This document shows positions 51,234 to 61,935 of a DNA stretch of 64,000 bases, piece by piece (the first letter of the stretch is position 1; every line of letters begins with the position of its first letter). Origin of the DNA: Microcyclospora pomicola (Eukaryota; Ascomycota; Dothideomycetes; Capnodiales); the NCBI GenBank assembly GCA_002786065.1, contig NHNY01000035.1, positions 186,001 to 250,000 of the forward strand, given 5' to 3'. A program made the translations under genes and the position numbers. The notes under the pieces were generated by a model, which saw only the letters and a program-made list of their open reading frames with translations, searched no databases and was not told where the DNA came from.

Positions 51234-53798
51234 TTACAGCGCTGGCAATGCCTCACGACAATTGGGGCATTGCAAGCGATACTTCATCCAGCCCTCGAGA
51301 CAGGACGAGTGGAAGATGTGGCGACAGGGCGTAACCATGTACAGTCTGCGCGCGAGCATCAAGTTCCCGCTGTTAGTGACCGATGAGTCATCGGCACCAG
51401 GCTCGATGACAGGGACTTCGAGTTCCTGCATACAGATGGCGCAGTCGAAGACGCGCTTGCCCTTGCGGCGAGAGTCTTTGCTGGGCAGAGAGCTGCGGCG
51501 GGCGGAAAGAGGGGAGGATGGGGTGGATGATGCCACGATGGACGAGCCAAGAGGGAGGGCGGAAATGCCCCCTTCCTCTTCGTCTTCGCGCAGGATCGGG
51601 TGGTAGTCGTAAGCTGGCGGAGCCCAAGTTTTCTTGATGAACCAGCGTGGGCCGATGATCTCTTGCGAGGCGAGAACAAGGGCTTGGATCCAGAGCCAGA
51701 TGACTAGGACGGCGAGACTGTGGTGGTCAGGCTCGGCGAAGAGGATATTGTGGCGGTAGGCGTAGAAGTAGATGAATGGTACAAGGCGGAAGAGGGTTTG
51801 CCCGACCACGAACTCCCAGGTCAGGGCTTTGCGACAGTTTCGTTGAATGTTGCGTATGATCTGAGGACACCAGAAGGAAAGGTATAGGAAGGCGACGCTG
51901 GTAAAGTACAGTCGACGAGGTCCGGATGGCCAGGAAGATGCGTTCAGAGATAGTAAGAGTGACGCGAGGAGCAGTAAATAGAAGCGGGTATACATTGCCC
52001 CGAATGAAGGTCCTGAAGGCTCGCCGACGGTTGCTGTGGTTGGGGGAACAACATTTTCAAGACCTTCCTGGTCGGAGGGCATGAAGAAGACCGGCGATGC
52101 TCCTGTATCAATGGGAGCCGTGATTGGAGGAGGAAGAGTTCGTGGAGATGGTCGAATTGGTGCTGAAGGTGTTACCGCAGTCGGTACCGCTGTCATCGCG
52201 CTTTGATCACCTGTGGTGCTTAGTGCTTCGCTTCCATTTACAGCTCGTCTTTCTGCTCGCAGACGCTCCATAGTCGCCACAAGTCTCTCCCGTCTTTGTC
52301 GATCAGCTTCGGCTTCTTCTCTTGCAAGTCTAGCCCGCTCTGGTTCTTGAACATTCCAGATGTCCATCATGAATCGCATGCCAAAAAACATTACACTTAT
52401 GCATGCGAGGAAGCCTGCGGTCATAAGATTCACCCATAGTCCAGGAATGAAGAAGCTAAACAACACAAAGGTCATAGTCGTGAAGCCGTCCCCAAGAGCC
52501 AGCAATGCAATGGTGTAAAGACTCAGCCGGCTGCGAGTCGAAGGGGTGTTTGCTTCGCGCATCTGCCTCAGAAGAAGTATAAGCTGACCGGCAAGTGTCA
52601 TCGAGAAAATTAGCAGATGATGACGAGTGCTGGTATGTAAGACCTCAACCTTGGGACCAGCAAGGTGATTGCCAGTCTGCGGGATATGGTCAGGCGGGCC
52701 TTTTGATTCCAAGACATAGCCGCAATCAGGCGAGAAGGCGAGCATAGAGAAGTGAAGTTCCGGAACAGCTGGCAAGCGAGCGCCTGTTGGGAAGCGAAGC
52801 TCGTCTTCCATGAAAGAGAGCAAGTCATGCGAAGTGCTCACTGGGCCTAGAGATGGCAGTTGTTGTAGATAGACAATGAGCTCACACTCCGGCTCCGAGG
52901 CTGGCGATCCACCCATCCCTTGTGCGTCTGTGGACCACGGATTGATAGCTTCTATCTTATGGTCTTCCTGGCTTTTGATCGTCTTGCTTAAGGAGTGGTT
53001 CATGAAAGTCTTGGCCATGTCAAAAGTATGCTCCGTCAATGCAAAATGTGGAGACATAAAAATGCCAGCAAATTTGCTACTCGTCGTGGTCAAGATCACC
53101 TGACCAAGATTGATGAAGTGGAATCCAAACATCTCCAGCTCATGTTCTTCGGAGTTTTGTTTGTCGTTGATGGTCAGATCAATCATCGATCTGGTGACGT
53201 TGGGGGGTCCTCTGTGCGAGACATCATCGCTCTCGGGCAAAGCTCTCTCACGCAGGCGGATCGTGATCTCACCTTCAGTTCCAGTGATGTTGCGTTTGAA
53301 AGGCTTTGGAGCGGACGGACCATACGGACCTTCCGGGGCGTAAGCAGATAGATTGAGATGAGGAACCCTCACGTTTGGCTGAAGCTTTGAGCGAGTCCAA
53401 TCCCCAAATACATATCCAGAGGCATTGGCATACAGTGCCGGTGGGGGTTCCGCAGATGCTTTCCCCTCAAGCGCAGCATGACCATACTGTCCCAGCGAGT
53501 ATTGTAATAGCTCTCGAGCTCTTGTTTGCACGGCAGGGAATGCATCCCAGGCATATCCGCGATCCACCTCCACTCCGGAAAGATTCAACGACAGCCCGCT
53601 ACCATCATCAGGAACCCGTAGAGCTCCCCAGGTGGAGTTTTGTAAGGCAGACAGACATGTCCATTCTTCGGCAATGACATCGTCAAGGGATGGTCGGTAG
53701 TTGACTTGGCCTGGCAAGGCTCGTGGGGCGGGCTCTGGAGACAGGAAGATGAAGCCCAGGATGATCAGGCTGAGAACAGCGCCACGCCGGTCGGCCAT
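51234..53798 (-). CDS. dscA: DscA, RING ubiquitin ligase of the Golgi Dsc complex (Tul1-like)
   Basis: Single exon of 854 aa, started at ATG 53798 because MADRRGAVLSLIILGFIFLS then forms a signal peptide; the frame stays open upstream but the extra 23 residues are polar. Seen: a long luminal domain (about 25-400) with several N-glycosylation sites, then seven or so membrane segments (HHLLIFSMTLAGQLILLL, LYTIALLALGDGFTTMTFV, LWVNLMTAGFLACISVMFF, FYLLLLASLLLSL, LYFTSVAFLYLSFW and others), a coiled, basic loop, and a C-terminal RING at about 785-850 (CAICMQELEV ... TPCRHIFHSSCLEGWMKYRLQCPNC). Family knowledge: Tul1/Dsc1 (DscA in Aspergillus) is the E3 of the Dsc complex that releases SREBP-type factors and degrades misfolded or orphan membrane proteins. 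A role in sterol or hypoxia adaptation is inferred from that family. Confidence 0.92.
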   Translation of the reverse strand: MADRRGAVLSLIILGFIFLSPEPAPRALPGQVNYRPSLDDVIAEEWTCLSALQNSTWGALRVPDDGSGLSLNLSGVEVDRGYAWDAFPAVQTRARELLQYSLGQYGHAALEGKASAEPPPALYANASGYVFGDWTRSKLQPNVRVPHLNLSAYAPEGPYGPSAPKPFKRNITGTEGEITIRLRERALPESDDVSHRGPPNVTRSMIDLTINDKQNSEEHELEMFGFHFINLGQVILTTTSSKFAGIFMSPHFALTEHTFDMAKTFMNHSLSKTIKSQEDHKIEAINPWSTDAQGMGGSPASEPECELIVYLQQLPSLGPVSTSHDLLSFMEDELRFPTGARLPAVPELHFSMLAFSPDCGYVLESKGPPDHIPQTGNHLAGPKVEVLHTSTRHHLLIFSMTLAGQLILLLRQMREANTPSTRSRLSLYTIALLALGDGFTTMTFVLFSFFIPGLWVNLMTAGFLACISVMFFGMRFMMDIWNVQEPERARLAREEAEADRQRRERLVATMERLRAERRAVNGSEALSTTGDQSAMTAVPTAVTPSAPIRPSPRTLPPPITAPIDTGASPVFFMPSDQEGLENVVPPTTATVGEPSGPSFGAMYTRFYLLLLASLLLSLNASSWPSGPRRLYFTSVAFLYLSFWCPQIIRNIQRNCRKALTWEFVVGQTLFRLVPFIYFYAYRHNILFAEPDHHSLAVLVIWLWIQALVLASQEIIGPRWFIKKTWAPPAYDYHPILREDEEEGGISALPLGSSIVASSTPSSPLSARRSSLPSKDSRRKGKRVFDCAICMQELEVPVIEPGADDSSVTNSGNLMLARRLYMVTPCRHIFHSSCLEGWMKYRLQCPNCREALPAL

Positions 53799-54761
53799 GC
53801 ATAGTTGATCTTGATAGAGATGAGGCTTGACATTAGCATTGGGTACTACAGGTATGTATAAAGTCACCTAAGGTACCTAGAGAGGCTGATGCCGGGATGC
53901 CTGGGGTTGAACATTACTGCTTCGGGATTAGCGTTGGCTCGAAGCTAGCAAGCTATAACGGCACGTGAGGTACTGGGAGTCACATGTGTCTTGTGGTCAG
54001 TACCTCTCGACTGATGCTTTCTAGTACAATCATGATAACAGAGAAGTACGGAGAAGCTGATATCTACCTTACTGCTCGATTCATTCTCGTGATACTGGCG
54101 CTGCAGTGGCGGATAGAACAAGCCAAACGGTGTATGAGGGAAGTGCCAGGATTGTCATGTGAAGATGTTGTTATCCGTTATCGTTATCGCTATCGGAGCT
54201 GCATGCTCACTAGGCGCTCTCGAAGGTTACGGTCGATCCAGTTACGTGTAAGACGTGTATGTACAAGGATACGGACAGTCTCGTGGATGGTGGTTGGGCT
54301 ATATCGCCCTCGGAGCTTAAGCTATGGAATGTTGCTATTATTGCATTGCGATACATGTGCTCACCTTCCCTTACCTGACATGCTCGAATTCTCCATCATC
54401 TTCCGCTCTCTACAACGACATCGCACACCCAGCCCAGCACCACCGCGCACGTCGTTGTTGGCCAACCAAAGTAGCAGCCCGGTCCGTCTGTCACATGCTG
54501 ATCGACCCCAAGCAGCATCGTCGTCGTCGTTAGTAGTGAGTCGGGACCCCTCCACTCCGCCGTACCCCGCCGACTGCTGCCTCAGCACGCACACCCTCTC
54601 ACAACGCAGACCTCGTTTGGACAAGACCAATATCAACACAACCTCACTCTACTCCTTCGCTCCGTAACCCACCACATCATCACTCGACGTCGCCATCACC
54701 GACGCCAAGCCACTGCTGCCCTCTCTACCTGCCTGTTCATCGTAGTTCCGGCCTCACTACG
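53799..54761. promoter_or_regulatory. Divergent intergenic region, DscA / single-TM protein
   Basis: About 960 bp between divergent start codons. It includes a pyrimidine-rich leader before 54762. A short TTATCG/TATCGC cluster near 54170-54200 is visible. No gene or RNA is recognised. Confidence 0.4.
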
Positions 54762-56618
54762 ATGGGCGACCCGCCGTCAACTCGTGCTCATAGTGAGATG
54801 GACCACCATACTGACTACAACAGTACTCTCGCCCAGGACTTCCCCGCTAAGCTGAAAGACGACATCAGCACTCTCGACAGCTCCACCGACTTTCACTTCC
54901 CGGCTTGCCAGCGTGACGGGACGTTCGACCTCCAGTCACTTCCCGACCGTCCTCCTCGCCGGTTCTCGACGCCTCCAGCTGCGCTCAGTACCCTAGGCGC
55001 CAAGGCTGCTATGGCTACACGCGACTATGCTGAGTCGCTAAGTGCCTTTGCCGACAGTCAATATCATATAGTCCAGCGCGACGAGGTCTTTGAGGATAAC
55101 GACTGCGACACTGCGAGCATCGCTTCAACCTCGAGCGATCACTCCGACGACGACGATGACGATCTCGTACAAGTCGAGCCTCCATCTGCCATGAACAAGT
55201 CCGAAGGTGACGAGATCGATCATGACCAGTTGATGGATAGCATTGGTGACTCTCTGGAGACTCCGCGTCAATCGACCGTGGCTGCGTTCCGCCCACAGTT
55301 GACTCGCCAGTCCCACCGTACAGTCTCGACCACGTGTGTCTTGGGGAACAGCGACGATGAGGACGACATCACTGAAGAGACGTACACAAAGGGGGGACGC
55401 AAGCATATCAGGAAGCGCGCCGTCAAGGGTCGCTCATTTCTGGCATCGAAATCCTTCTGGCTCATGGTGACATTGATCGTGTTCATGGGAATGCAGTTGG
55501 TCAGGTACATCGACTCGGCGGCCGCCCTGTCCGAATATGCCGTCAAGAAGCAGGCTCTTGAGAGCTCGCTGGCGATGCTCAGCAACACATCCCAATCCTC
55601 CAAGATCTTTGAAGTGAGCCATCTGCTTCCCGCTCCTGAGCTTATTACAACCGAGATCTGGGGTATGACATACCACAGCTACCAGACTCAGAAGGACGTT
55701 CGCTTCCAAGCCCATCCGCCCAATCACTTTATCGTCTCCCTGCCTGCCACTTCTCACTTCTTCGCCCCTCGCCTGGAATCGGTCGATGTCAAGCACTCGG
55801 ACGGCGTTCAAGTCGCTGCCGATTACACCGAGCTGGTGAGCGGCGTCTACGATATTGTCTTCGATCTGGACGAAGCGTACGGGTGGGTTGCCGCCGAAAT
55901 GGTGGCGAAGCACTCCATCTCAAGATCGTCAGCCGCGCACTTCTTCGGCAATCGTATGCTTCAACGCCACACGTACGAGAAGGCGACCACGGATGTGAGT
56001 AGGACCGTCATTGAGCGTGGCCTCGTCGCTCGCAAGACGGCGCTGACCATCACCGACAAGCTACAGCACAGGTTGACTGCTAGCGCGGCGACGACTCGTA
56101 ACGTTACCAAGCAGCTTGCAATTTACGTCGCTCACGACCTCCAAAGCGTGGCGAACAATACGATGACTGTCCTCAACCGTGCTCAGCAAGCAGGCAAGGA
56201 TCTCATCGTTGCTGAGCAAAAGGGTCTGATGCTGGTCGGCGAAGGCATCAAGCATGCTGTGAGCGTTACCACGAACCAGACCGCCAAAGCCTTCATGCCC
56301 GCCAGGAAGGCCATCAAGAGCCGCCTTCGTGTCGCCATCGATCGCTCGGTGGCTATGCGAGAAGGGGTGTATAAAGTATTCGACCGTAAGGCGAGTAAGA
56401 ACGACTTTGCCCAGCCTTCAGCCAACAGCGTAGCGGTGCGCAAAGACAAGCGCGAGAACTTGCGGACTTCACGTGAGACTGAGCGTCAAGCTTTACGAGA
56501 TGCCCGCCAGGTCGAGCGTCAGGCTGCACGAACTGCACGCAAGGCTGAGCGTGAGGCCAAGAAGCAAGCCAAGTTCAGCGAGCCCGAGGACCAGCACGAC
56601 GTCCACGCATGCTCCTAG
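54762..56618 (+). CDS. Single-pass membrane protein of unknown function
   Basis: Single exon of 618 aa. Seen: an acidic, Ser/Asp-rich N-terminal half (SSDHSDDDDDDLVQVEPP, NSDDEDDITEE), a basic stop-transfer-like run (KGGRKHIRKRAVKGRS), one membrane segment at about 229-247 (FWLMVTLIVFMGMQLVRY), then about 370 residues that are predicted to lie on the other side of the membrane, with Asn-x-Ser/Thr sites and many amphipathic helices. The last ~70 residues are a highly charged run of Arg/Glu/Ala repeats (TERQALRDARQVERQAARTA). Orientation (acidic N-terminus cytosolic) is inferred from the positive residues just before the membrane segment. No family is recognised; it may be a lineage-restricted protein, perhaps of the nuclear envelope or ER. 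Confidence 0.7.
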   Translation: MGDPPSTRAHSEMDHHTDYNSTLAQDFPAKLKDDISTLDSSTDFHFPACQRDGTFDLQSLPDRPPRRFSTPPAALSTLGAKAAMATRDYAESLSAFADSQYHIVQRDEVFEDNDCDTASIASTSSDHSDDDDDDLVQVEPPSAMNKSEGDEIDHDQLMDSIGDSLETPRQSTVAAFRPQLTRQSHRTVSTTCVLGNSDDEDDITEETYTKGGRKHIRKRAVKGRSFLASKSFWLMVTLIVFMGMQLVRYIDSAAALSEYAVKKQALESSLAMLSNTSQSSKIFEVSHLLPAPELITTEIWGMTYHSYQTQKDVRFQAHPPNHFIVSLPATSHFFAPRLESVDVKHSDGVQVAADYTELVSGVYDIVFDLDEAYGWVAAEMVAKHSISRSSAAHFFGNRMLQRHTYEKATTDVSRTVIERGLVARKTALTITDKLQHRLTASAATTRNVTKQLAIYVAHDLQSVANNTMTVLNRAQQAGKDLIVAEQKGLMLVGEGIKHAVSVTTNQTAKAFMPARKAIKSRLRVAIDRSVAMREGVYKVFDRKASKNDFAQPSANSVAVRKDKRENLRTSRETERQALRDARQVERQAARTARKAEREAKKQAKFSEPEDQHDVHACS

Positions 56619-58008
56619 ACCATGATAGCCGTTCAGACCATGCTCGCCCTCTGCCAGCCAGGTTCAACTAGAAGCTTGAACTTAAGACTGGCGCATCTCA
56701 CATGCCTCACATCACCCCAGCAGCGCTCCATCAACATGCATATTTCACTACCGAGCAAGGAAGGTTTCAGGCGTTGCGTTTCGTTTTCAATACCCATTGG
56801 CGTCAAGAGTTGATCATCGGTTTATGCAACACTACCACCCATACCCATCACTTCCGCCAAGTGATGAAGTAGCCGGTGCGACGAGACACACGCGGGTAAC
56901 ATGGGAACCAGATCAGGGGTTCAGGGATCAGGGTGCTTGGGTTTTTTGTTTTGAGAGATCTGCAGCTGGGGTCATCATGGATTGTGGCGTGCTGAGTGCG
57001 TGCGTGTGTTTTTCTACAGCAGTCGAGTTCACCTCTTGATGAAATGGACAACAACGATGCTTCTTCAACCATTATGCCAACCCTTCGGTTCATGCTCGTA
57101 ATGACTGACTCTTATGTCTAAATACGTGCTGCAGCCGTGAACGTGTGGTATCCTACCCACTTGAATCGCTCTCGTCCTGGTAGACACCTACCTTACTGTT
57201 GAATATTTATCTCCTCAAGGGAACACCGCAGATCGAAAGGCGAAAGTAATTCAAGGTAATTTTCATACATGCTTCGCCAGAGGCACACGTCTGCTACTAC
57301 ATCTACATCTACACATCATGTAGGTAGCATGCATGATTTTGTGTGTGTATAATAACACATTAGACCCAAGCAGGCAAGGCAGTTGGTACAGGTCGTCATA
57401 ACTACCCATCCTAGTTCCCCGCGCGTGTCGACACCGCACTGCCTCTGCGCATCCTTTTCGATTTTGCCCGTTGGTGAGCTGGGGACACTCTTCGGAATAA
57501 TAGCAGATTCACCATGGTCGGAAACCAAAAAGGGAATAAGATAACACAATTGGAAGGAGGTCAGCAAACACAACGCCCAAAACGCCATCGCTCCCGCCCC
57601 GCCGACTTTGTCCCTGTGTGTCGCACATAACTTGTGATTCTGCTGGAGAATCCCATCTTTGTGTCCATGAGATTGCTCGTCATGTAGATGGGAGACATCA
57701 GTATCAACCTCGAGGTCGAGTGCTTGTGCCGGGAAAAAGGTCTCGAAAAACTGAAAGTGCTGTAAAGAAATTTTCGGGCCGTGCTTTTGCTGATCGTAGC
57801 TTCGTCATGCCGAAGTAATGGTTTCGGTTGACGTCGAAGCAACGTGTCCGACGAGATCGCTCGTGGGGTATTGGTATCATAAAGAAATGCGGGATGCGGA
57901 TTCAGTGGTTTCAAATCAGCGACGACGTCTGGGCCTTGCCACCTCCAGAGCCTGCCCGAGGTTCTTCCCACGATTACGCGTGACGGTACCTTGCGTTTGA
58001 CTGCCATC
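56619..58008. other. Convergent intergenic region
   Basis: About 1.4 kb between the convergent single-TM gene (+) and TAF14 (-). Two 3' UTRs account for part of it. Short random-looking frames only; no repeat or RNA recognised. Confidence 0.45.
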
Positions 58009-59085
58009 CTATGGCAGCACGCTCATGTCGACATGCTTCTCGCAGAAGTCCCAGAGCATCTTGATCAGAGCATCTGGAAGGGTATAGAGGTCGACGTGGA
58101 ACTCGCCATCTGGGATAACACTAGTCAGCCACTACTCTCGCTGCGCCTTGAAGATGCTGCTTATATCGTGATGGACTTACTCTCCACGTCGTTCTTGGTG
58201 TAGGTGTCATCGGACTTGTTGTCATGCACCATCTGTACAACTTGCAAGAGATCATCCTCATTAAGCATCGGCAGTGCTTCGGCCAGTTTCTCCATGTCGA
58301 CATTGCGACTGGTCTTCTGTCGTTTCTTGTCCGACTTGGGTGCGCCGTTGGCGTTTTCGCCGATAGATCCGGATTCCTTCAAACGTTCGAGGAGATCGCC
58401 TTTGGGATTGCGGAAGGACTTTCCCCATGATGTCAGCCAAAATCGCCACGAGCATTCGCGAAGTTGAGCCACGTTGCTTCACTTACCACATTGTGTGTGC
58501 TCTCGTACCTCTCCTGGCTGAAGTTGAGATCGTGCTGGAGCTGGATCTCCCCGCTCTTTGGCGCGCCTACAGGCGTAAGGAGGATCTGCATGTCGAACTC
58601 TCCCCATCCCTTCTCTTTGATTGTGAATGGTGGGTTCTTGACAGTCTGACGCGCGCGCTTGCCGAACGACTCGTGTAGCACGTAGACCACTTTTTCGAAG
58701 CAGTTGGCTGGGATATCATCGCCGGATGCTGTGTCGATCAGGTAGACGGAGATGTCCCAGCCGCGCATCGGGAATCCCTCGACTTCTGGAGGGTCATCGC
58801 TAGGGCGGATGTCAGTCGAGCTCGAAATGCGTGTAGGAGCAGCTCCTCCGCTATCACGCTGGTCGCGTGAAGGTACTTACATGATACGCTGCTGCGTGAT
58901 GAGCTTCACGGTGCGTTTAACCTGTACCCGACGCGTCAGACATGATCTCAGCTTCAGTCAACTCGGATGCGCTGCGACGCGGTGTGAATGCGAGCAGCAC
59001 TCTCACTACGAGACGACTGGATCATCATCTCGTGATGTGCCTGCTGCGCTATCGCAAAAGACGCGATTCAACGTACGTCAGGCAT
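58009..59085 (-). CDS. TAF14: YEATS-domain transcription factor subunit Taf14
   Basis: Five exons on the - strand: 59085-59077 (Met-Pro-Asp only), 58921-58881, 58799-58487, 58418-58181 and 58109-58009, giving 233 aa. Seen: an N-terminal YEATS domain (VKRTVKLITQQRIIDD, FPMRGWDISVYLIDT, FTIKEKGWGEFDMQI and a HDLNFSQERYESTHNV end) and a C-terminal ET domain (VDMEKLAEALPMLNEDDLLQ, ENGEFHVDLYTLPDALIKML). This match, including TVK-R-T-I-like start and ET ending, is to Taf14/Anc1 and not to Yaf9, whose N-terminus and linker differ. Family knowledge: Taf14 is shared by TFIID, TFIIF, SWI/SNF, INO80 and NuA3, and its YEATS domain reads acylated H3 lysines. The 9-nt first coding exon is followed by a 155-nt intron; the acceptor of intron 3 (AAG before 58418) is slightly unusual. 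Confidence 0.9.
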
Positions 59086-59961
59086 AGTGCTTCACTTGCT
59101 TGTGCGATAGCTCGGCTGTTGGGTAGCTTGCAGTGCTCGCGTCTGCGATTGCGCTTCGAAATGCGCTTGCGGGTGGATCGAGCTCTCAGTGGCACGGAGT
59201 GGGTATTTATCAGAGTAGCGAGAACTTCCACAGTGAGCAAGGGTGCGTTGCAGCAAGTGAAGAAAGGTGCAGTGGTGGTGGTAGCGAGATGGATGTAATG
59301 TGTGTGGGCGGCGGGGTGAAGTTGTCGCCAGAGTGTGGCGGTGACGAAAGTGTGGCTGACTTGCTAGTTTGCCTTGTTGGACAAGCTCCACAACAAGCAT
59401 TGATATTTGGTAAGCACATGTGAAAGTGAGGCTGCATTTATGCACAAATTGCAGAATGAGGCAAGGGATGGCAGCTGGCAATGAGAGTACCACTGAATCT
59501 TCCAAGATTGATATGATAGTATACCCCCGTGCTGCAATGACCACACAGGGACGAGATCCTCCACAAAGTCGATGAGAAGCGGATGTCACGAGGTACACAC
59601 TGTATGTGGGAACATGATCGTTGTCATTTCAATCTGACGTCGCACGACAGGCGGTGCGAAGGCTTCTATCATCCCAACTAATGATGTTCTTTGCAATCAT
59701 GCAAGAAGTAGGGTGTTGGATAGTGCATGGGGGCTCGGGGTATGGTGGGAGGGTGATGGTGAATAGGTACGGAACGCCCACAATATGCTCGGTGACGATG
59801 GCAGTCACAACACTTTCAGGAGGTGTGACCGGCCTGTGTGGCTATTCGGTCACTCCTTTGTGTGATGGCGCGGAGACAAGCCATGGTGTGGCTTCAGAAT
59901 AGGCCAAATGATCCTCGATCGGCTCCTTTCGTAAGGAACTTTGGCCAGGAGGGCGACACGT
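59086..59961. other. Intergenic upstream of TAF14
   Basis: 876 bp between two - strand genes, carrying the TAF14 promoter and the Ran-binding gene's 3' UTR. No other feature recognised. Confidence 0.45.
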
Positions 59962-60782
59962 CTATTCTGCCTTGGGACCACCGAAAATCGCCTCGTTTTC
60001 GGTCTGTGCCTTGAGGAAAGCCTCCTTGAAAAGATTTGCGTCTATTTCGTTGTCAGCTGGGCGCTCATCAGCGACACTTTAAGGGGTATACATACTCTCG
60101 GAGTTGGCAAAACGGATGGCCAACGTGCAAGCCTCTGCCTCGCCCTCTGAGACGTCTGCGGCAGCGTTCCACACCCAGCTGCGGTCGCTGCCAACATTGG
60201 GAGACAGCTTCATGTCCGGGACGACTGGAATGTTTGTATCAGCAACCAATCCGCAAACAGCTTCTCCCCTTTGTCAAACTCACCATAGTGGTTGGCGCAG
60301 ACCTTCAAGGTCTTGTCTCGCCTCATGACCAGTCTCGTCTTGCCGTTCTCACGGTGCTTCAAGAGGCGGACATCACCAGTACCTCGCTCCTTCCAATCTC
60401 TGCTCTCACGGTCAAACTTGAACAGCTTCGCCCGCATTTTGAAGGTCTGCTCCTCGAGCTCTTCGTTCGTCTTGGTGTCAACCTTCTCCGTCAGATGCAC
60501 GACGGGGGTGAATTCAACATCAGCCTCCTCCTCTTCAGCTTTGTCGTCATCGTCGCCATCAGCGTCGGCCTTCTCCTTCTGTGCCTTGGCAGAGCCCGAA
60601 CGGTCGTTGTCATCATCTTCAGGTTTGGTGTTCTCCTTCTTAGCTCCTCCCCCGAACATGCTGAACACATTGTCCTTTGCAGCTGTGGCCGTTTCAGTAA
60701 CGGTTTCGGTGATGGTCTTGGTAGAAGTCTCCTCGGGCTTCGTCTCAGTGGTGGGGTCTTGAGTCTTGTCGGTGTCCGCCAT
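59962..60782 (-). CDS. Ran-specific GTPase-activating cofactor, Ran-binding protein 1 (Yrb1)
   Basis: Three exons on the - strand: 60782-60284, 60224-60096 and 60041-59962 (introns of 59 and 54 nt), giving 235 aa. Seen: a Thr/Glu/Asp-rich N-terminus (about 1-85) and one Ran-binding domain at about 88-225 ([98 protein letters not shown]). The KERGTGD and WVW motifs are the family hallmarks of the RanBD. Length is typical for RanBP1/Yrb1, and there are no FG repeats or zinc fingers, which excludes a nucleoporin-type RanBD. Family knowledge: RanBP1 enhances RanGAP action on Ran-GTP and helps release importin-bound cargo in the cytoplasm. Confidence 0.92.
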
Positions 60783-61935
60783 GTTGAAAGTAATTGGTGA
60801 GTGTAGCTGACTGGAATTTGGTAGTTGTACGACGATCCCACTAAAGAATCAATAGTATGCACGGAAGCTCAAGGATGATCGAGAGGTCAATATGGGGAGG
60901 AATTGTTTCGCAGGCGGTGGAAAACAAGGGACAAACTTTGGTGGGGCAGTGGGAGCCTGTCCGGGAGATTGGTTCAGCACGTGACGTCAATAGTCTCCCA
61001 TTCTCACGAGCACGACAGGGTCAACAATAATGATTGCTGTCTTCGTGTCTCTTCCACGACTGGATTTACGCTCTCGGCCATACATCCGTGGAATGTATCA
61101 CCGTATCGTCAATTCTGTCAGCCAACCGCTGCGATGGAAGACTTTGGAGCAACTGTAATACTTCATCTACGAAGTTTGACTATGGATATTTGATGTAATA
61201 AACATTAATCTTGCACAACCGGCAATGACTTGAGCTGACCTAGCCACGAGCTCTTGGCAGGTCAAGCCGAATTCCATGGACGTAAAAGCACTCTAAGTCT
61301 CTTCCTTGAGCAAGAGGTGCAGACTTGAATCGACCTATACCTAGATTTCTGGAGATAGAGCCATGTATGATGGTCGTTGAACCGCATTTACCCTCGCTTG
61401 GAACGATCTGGGATCCTTATGTGCGATCTATCAAATACGTTGGGGGTACGATGTACCTGACCCCAGAGTCTCTGATGGGTCAAGTTATGCTCGTTGCGCG
61501 TCGATCCATTTCCACATCGTTTTCTGTACGAGCTACTCCAGAGGATGACAAGGTTGACACGTACATTTTTGCAGTTGGAGCCAAATCATGGGTGTCAACA
61601 TCTCGTAAGACACAGCGTTCTCTGTCCTCTTGCTCTTGTGTTCATGATGACATCGATTATATTTCGACACTTTGGCATGGTGCACATTGTGTATACCTAG
61701 GTAAAGTTTGCATTGTACAGCTGCATAATCTAACCCAATGAACTAACGACAACGCCAACAAAAGAAAGAATAGGGGCCATGTACCATGTCCTGTTCGTCG
61801 AAAAAGAAGATGAGCCTGACATTGATCACATAATGGTATGAGCGTGAGTAGATCGCACAGTCGCGCATTCGTTGTGATAATCCAGTATACCAACCACAGA
61901 ACAACATTGGGGTTGGAGGAATCCAGTCGCGATAC
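60783..61935. other. Intergenic, Ran-binding gene promoter and C2H2-gene 3' side
   Basis: About 1.15 kb between two - strand genes. Frames at 61325-61741 have random composition. No repeat or RNA gene recognised. Confidence 0.45.
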
